Below, piece by piece: positions 55,701 through 57,677 of a DNA stretch of 57,677 nucleotides; the stretch's first letter is position 1; each line of letters opens with the position of its first letter. Source of the stretch: Zooshikella harenae (GTDB taxonomy: Bacteria > Pseudomonadota > Gammaproteobacteria > Pseudomonadales > Zooshikellaceae); the NCBI RefSeq assembly GCF_018837975.1, contig NZ_JAGSOY010000030.1:1-57677 (forward strand), written 5' to 3'. The notes beneath the pieces were generated by a model, which worked only from the letters and a program-made list of their open reading frames with translations, was not told the origin of the DNA and did no database searches. A program made the translations under genes and the position numbers.

Positions 55701-57004
55701 TAATAACAGATGGAGATGCTGAGCAAGTACCATTTGTTCCAGCTCAGTCTCAAAAAGATAAATTGCTAGATGACTGGGTTCCTCTTATTGATAGTGATGC
55801 TCCAAGAGTTCATCGTGGATTTAATCATTTTTTTGGTGCTATTTGGAAGTTTATTAAGCAGTATTTAGTAATCCATAAAGAGCAAGTTCGTTTTTATTTT
55901 ATTGGAGGACACAGTCTAGGTGGAGCTGCAGCAACACTTATGGCTGCGATTATACAGGAAACAAAATTATTTAATCAGCCTGTATTATATACTTATGGCA
56001 GTCCTAGAGTGGGTACTAAACGTTTTGTAGAGCACTATCAATCTATTCCTCATTTTCGACATGTGAATAATAGAGATATAGTACCAATGGTACCTTTTCA
56101 ACGTATTAGTGGAGGGCTATCTGATATAATCAATTTTGCTGGAAGGCAAAAATTAATTTTACAGCACTTTGTAATAAATAGTATAAGTAATCCTGTTTCA
56201 ATTCCAACTGTTGCTTTATCCAGTATGATGTTAACCACCATGTCATCAGGTAAAACAATACTTGAAATGAGTGATATGGATGAAGATCACTATTTACACC
56301 ATGGTCAATTACAACAAATACTGACTATTAATAATAGTAATTTTATTATTGGACTACAAAGTTTAGGTTTAACTCATCAGGGGTTGGCAACACTAATGTA
56401 TTATCTTGCACATCAACAACATGGACAGGATTTGCGTATTGATGGTGATAATTTGGCTGAGGAAGGTATAAATGCTGCAAATAAGTTTTTTGGTCAGGGA
56501 GCTGGTTCTCACTTTTTAGTTATGAGTGAGGATACTTTAAAAAAACTAGATTTAGATCCATTGAATGAACTTTTTGCGTCAGGCTTAAATCATAGTATGC
56601 CAGATGGTTATATAGCAAATATAAAATATGCTTTGGAGAAGCTTCTTAAACAGGGGGAGGAATATAAACAAGATTTGAAATTTGCAATAAATACTTTAGA
56701 GAAAAGTAAAAGAATGCTCGTAGATTTTGTAAATAAAATTAAAAGTATGGGTGAATTAAATATTAGTGCATTACGTGCATCATTAAGAAGCCCACATACT
56801 ATTGATTATCGCTCACAACTACGAAAGGATCTTGAGGAAAAAAAACTGTTATTGGCTTCAGAAATGAGCTTCTACAGAACACAAATTCATAAAGTTGAAT
56901 CCGATATTGCACTCTTCAGTAAGCTGTTAAATGGAAATATTCCCCAAGATATGCTGGAAGTTCCTAATATTGATAGAGAATCAATTTATGATCAGCTTAA
57001 GTAA
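52712..57004 (+). CDS. vgrG: Type VI secretion VgrG spike with C-terminal class 3 lipase effector domain
   Basis: About 1430 residues. The first 600 are the VgrG core: a gp27-like part (YHYSINAVS-type start through YIVQYNETDFNFVSRLLEQEGIFYFFEH), a gp5-like OB fold (RFGCIKAQFHWDRLG, SSRWMRVMQTWAGKQWGALIIPRIGQEVTI, GDVNQPVVTGVVYNG) and a beta-helix needle. A linker leads to a Lipase_3 domain with ILVRGTEGG, nucleophile Ser1068 in GGHSLGGAAATLM, TYGSPRVGTKRF, the Asp in VNNRDIVPMVPF and a candidate His in DHYLHHGQL. The tail is coiled coil. It would be fired into a target cell to cleave membrane lipids. ATG 52712 is preferred over TTG 52709. No other T6SS structural genes are in the window. Confidence 0.92.
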   Translation: MSLAANESIFYLTVPSLNDTLNVTSFIGHEGISQLFHYSINAVSINDNIDPVGMLLQPVTLTIVGEDFERQVNGIINQFTQGETADKYTEYSFDFIPKLWYLTKRADCRIFQSLTIPEIVKQVLEAAEFTEKEDFIQKLTGNYQPHDYIVQYNETDFNFVSRLLEQEGIFYFFEHQIDSHCLIISDHNTAFGPIAGESVDFHGKTGLVPDYEVVDELHYTCQRTIGKVELDDYNFTKPNLDLYVTASQGDESLVDYQFPGGYQLPEQGQRYAQLRLEAFNTFAEKINAKSTCRRLLPGYKVDLVRHPRTALNQSYIICQVMHEGEQPQGQDEYAMSEEGSWYRNHGLWIPKSTPFRPPLKAKAPKMPGKQSAVVTGPEGEEIYTERFGCIKAQFHWDRLGQNNEHSSRWMRVMQTWAGKQWGALIIPRIGQEVTIDYLHGDVNQPVVTGVVYNGRKNPPYSLPKQKTRSGFRSDSTIGSGGYNELSFEDKQGSEQIRIHGEKDSDLRVKNDSREEVVEMRHHEIVDNHYLNIKQDNHLKVDQHHERVVKGDIHHQVGDTQHSQINGDHLLDAGQEWQVKSGQKIVIESDREVVFYAGGSFIKIDHSGVYIKGPSYNLGGGSVTGAKQAASNSPAAPMEADKDFSGNFSLNRAKLTAQKAKHFQGEGLKKLEPEIYDEEAKQRWIKIRVVDEQNEPYKGVYYQLLSANQKQLFEDFIPSDGIIYKTKLVDTSYKLTLKVWDLICARRLKKEAGTEPVREWLENRPASWQYQFHAYPDDIKNALLADIADGGLEAKKFITKTADEYFGGINTEIDGLAVCQRHCIEIESLVSYVPILVDSRDYHYVNAYNIGMGCLWVYSDWAINEEESKVGSLQDVITKCARHQKTELVNTQQYNFLLETVPFADRMIFPRLFINKDVGSEALILCQGKRVLILVRGTEGGEWNVDELEQLWQQPINKELALKIAPGIAVRYLLSINQEETVVESINIIAKSQGFKDVITDGDAEQVPFVPAQSQKDKLLDDWVPLIDSDAPRVHRGFNHFFGAIWKFIKQYLVIHKEQVRFYFIGGHSLGGAAATLMAAIIQETKLFNQPVLYTYGSPRVGTKRFVEHYQSIPHFRHVNNRDIVPMVPFQRISGGLSDIINFAGRQKLILQHFVINSISNPVSIPTVALSSMMLTTMSSGKTILEMSDMDEDHYLHHGQLQQILTINNSNFIIGLQSLGLTHQGLATLMYYLAHQQHGQDLRIDGDNLAEEGINAANKFFGQGAGSHFLVMSEDTLKKLDLDPLNELFASGLNHSMPDGYIANIKYALEKLLKQGEEYKQDLKFAINTLEKSKRMLVDFVNKIKSMGELNISALRASLRSPHTIDYRSQLRKDLEEKKLLLASEMSFYRTQIHKVESDIALFSKLLNGNIPQDMLEVPNIDRESIYDQLK

Positions 57005-57677
57005 GATTAAGAATCTTAAATTATTCTGGTGGAGTCTTGTAGTAATTATTATTGTCATTTCTTGTATAATAGGCTGGTTTGGTGAGGCAATAAAGTTCTG
57101 GTGGACCAAGGGTATACCAGAAGACTATTATCGTAATGGGAATATTTACATTGATAAATTAGACGAAAAAATTTGGGGTATTGACTTAAAAAATAATTTA
57201 CTAACAGTCAAAGGCAAAAAACCAAAAGGTTGGTATGTAAAAGCATATGTAAAGTGGTCATCTTCTGGGAGAAAGTGTTTGGCTCGTAAAGATTGGAGTG
57301 GAAATCCAAAAATGATCCCTAGACGATATGAGGTTGAATATTATGGAATTGATTTAGGGAAGGAGTATATTATTAGTGTTCCTCAACAAGTTGATCATAA
57401 TATCAATCGTTGTAGTGACACTATTTATAGCTTAAGTATTAGATTTTATGATAGGGAAATTAGCGCAGGAGGCTTTACAATAAACTATTTCGATCGAGAA
57501 TTTGAGAGTGGTCAAAAGTTTGGTTACCCAAACCCAAATCGGGTAAGCCACTGTTGGAAAGAGCCTGTATATGACAACAATAGTGATGTGTATGTTGGAT
57601 TTTGTAAAGCTGAAGTAAATGCTCCTTCCCCACATTATGTATATCATGACCAAATAAAACCATATACCATTAATTTA
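56988..57677 (+). CDS. Membrane-anchored protein overlapping vgrG, probable lipase immunity protein (partial)
   Basis: An ATG at 56988, inside the last codons of vgrG, opens a frame of 230 codons that is still open at the window end. It begins MISLSKIKNLKLFWW, then a membrane helix (SLVVIIIVISCIIGWFG), then a hydrophilic domain with several Cys (KCLARKDW, NRCSDTIYS, SHCWKEPVY, GFCKAE), expected in the periplasm. Immunity proteins of periplasm-acting T6SS lipases are typically encoded just after the effector and placed in the periplasm or inner membrane. The 17-base overlap supports coupling. I recognise no family, so the immunity role is inference from position and topology. Confidence 0.7.
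   Translation, partial: MISLSKIKNLKLFWWSLVVIIIVISCIIGWFGEAIKFWWTKGIPEDYYRNGNIYIDKLDEKIWGIDLKNNLLTVKGKKPKGWYVKAYVKWSSSGRKCLARKDWSGNPKMIPRRYEVEYYGIDLGKEYIISVPQQVDHNINRCSDTIYSLSIRFYDREISAGGFTINYFDREFESGQKFGYPNPNRVSHCWKEPVYDNNSDVYVGFCKAEVNAPSPHYVYHDQIKPYTINL

Noticed and set aside
57432-57653. Minus-strand ORFs at the right edge
   Set aside because: They are antisense to the better-supported membrane-anchored gene that starts at 56988.
1-57677. tRNA, rRNA, origin of replication or prophage attachment site
   Set aside because: No cloverleaf, rRNA-like, DnaA-box cluster or integrase signal was recognised by eye; a covariance-model search would be decisive.

Overview
The window comes from a moderately AT-rich gammaproteobacterium. 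From about 34 kb to 52.3 kb the gene order phoR-phoB-ubiA-ubiC-rubredoxin-rubredoxin reductase-HU-like-small SCP2-like gene-HDOD-recG-oxyR-epimerase-ridA-spoT-rpoZ-gmk is the one I know from Pseudomonas and relatives. The lower GC and the accessory content suggest a marine Oceanospirillales-type bacterium; a Zooshikella/Spartinivicinus-like genus is a guess from memory, not a demonstration.

Layout. 0-2.8 kb: a zinc-ribbon membrane-protein gene broken (or slipping) at an A9 tract, an orphan periplasmic binding protein and an HD hydrolase. 2.8-4.2 kb: AT-rich scar with two divergently oriented fragments of one IS6-like element. 4.2-8.8 kb: a visibly GC-richer macA-macB-outer-membrane-factor efflux operon, probably acquired. 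9-18 kb: accessory genes: DUF1801 protein, a peptide-binding protein coupled to a hybrid histidine kinase, a lipoprotein-like peptide deformylase, a lone receiver domain, KptA, an exported pentapeptide-repeat protein and an unrecognised acidic protein, separated by MITE-like repeats.

17.6-32.0 kb, with a probable ninth partner up to 33.3 kb, is the most interesting part: a tightly packed minus-strand operon with ATGA overlaps. It encodes a class I HMG-CoA reductase fused to an APH-fold kinase, a PEP-synthase-like dikinase without a PEP domain, a GNAT protein, an acyl-activating AMP ligase, a fusion of CDP-alcohol phosphotransferase with a CDP-archaeol-synthase-like (CarS/DUF46) domain, an MMPL/RND exporter, a LolA-like carrier, an outer-membrane barrel protein and a small membrane protein. 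A UbiA-like prenyltransferase lies just upstream. I read this as an undescribed route that activates and reduces an acid to an alcohol (mevalonate or a lipid), phosphorylates it, makes a CDP-activated intermediate, adds a head group and exports the product to the outer membrane. The family assignments come from visible motifs; the pathway is inference.

34-52.3 kb is the conserved housekeeping block: Pho two-component system, ubiquinone biosynthesis, rubredoxin electron transfer, RecG, OxyR, SpoT, omega subunit and guanylate kinase. It is interrupted by a secreted trypsin-like protease with an Asp/Pro tandem-repeat tail and by an orphan binding protein. 52.7-57.7 kb holds a type VI secretion VgrG with a C-terminal class 3 lipase domain, overlapped by the start of a membrane-anchored gene, probably its immunity protein, that runs off the window. 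I saw no tRNA, rRNA, CRISPR array or riboswitch.
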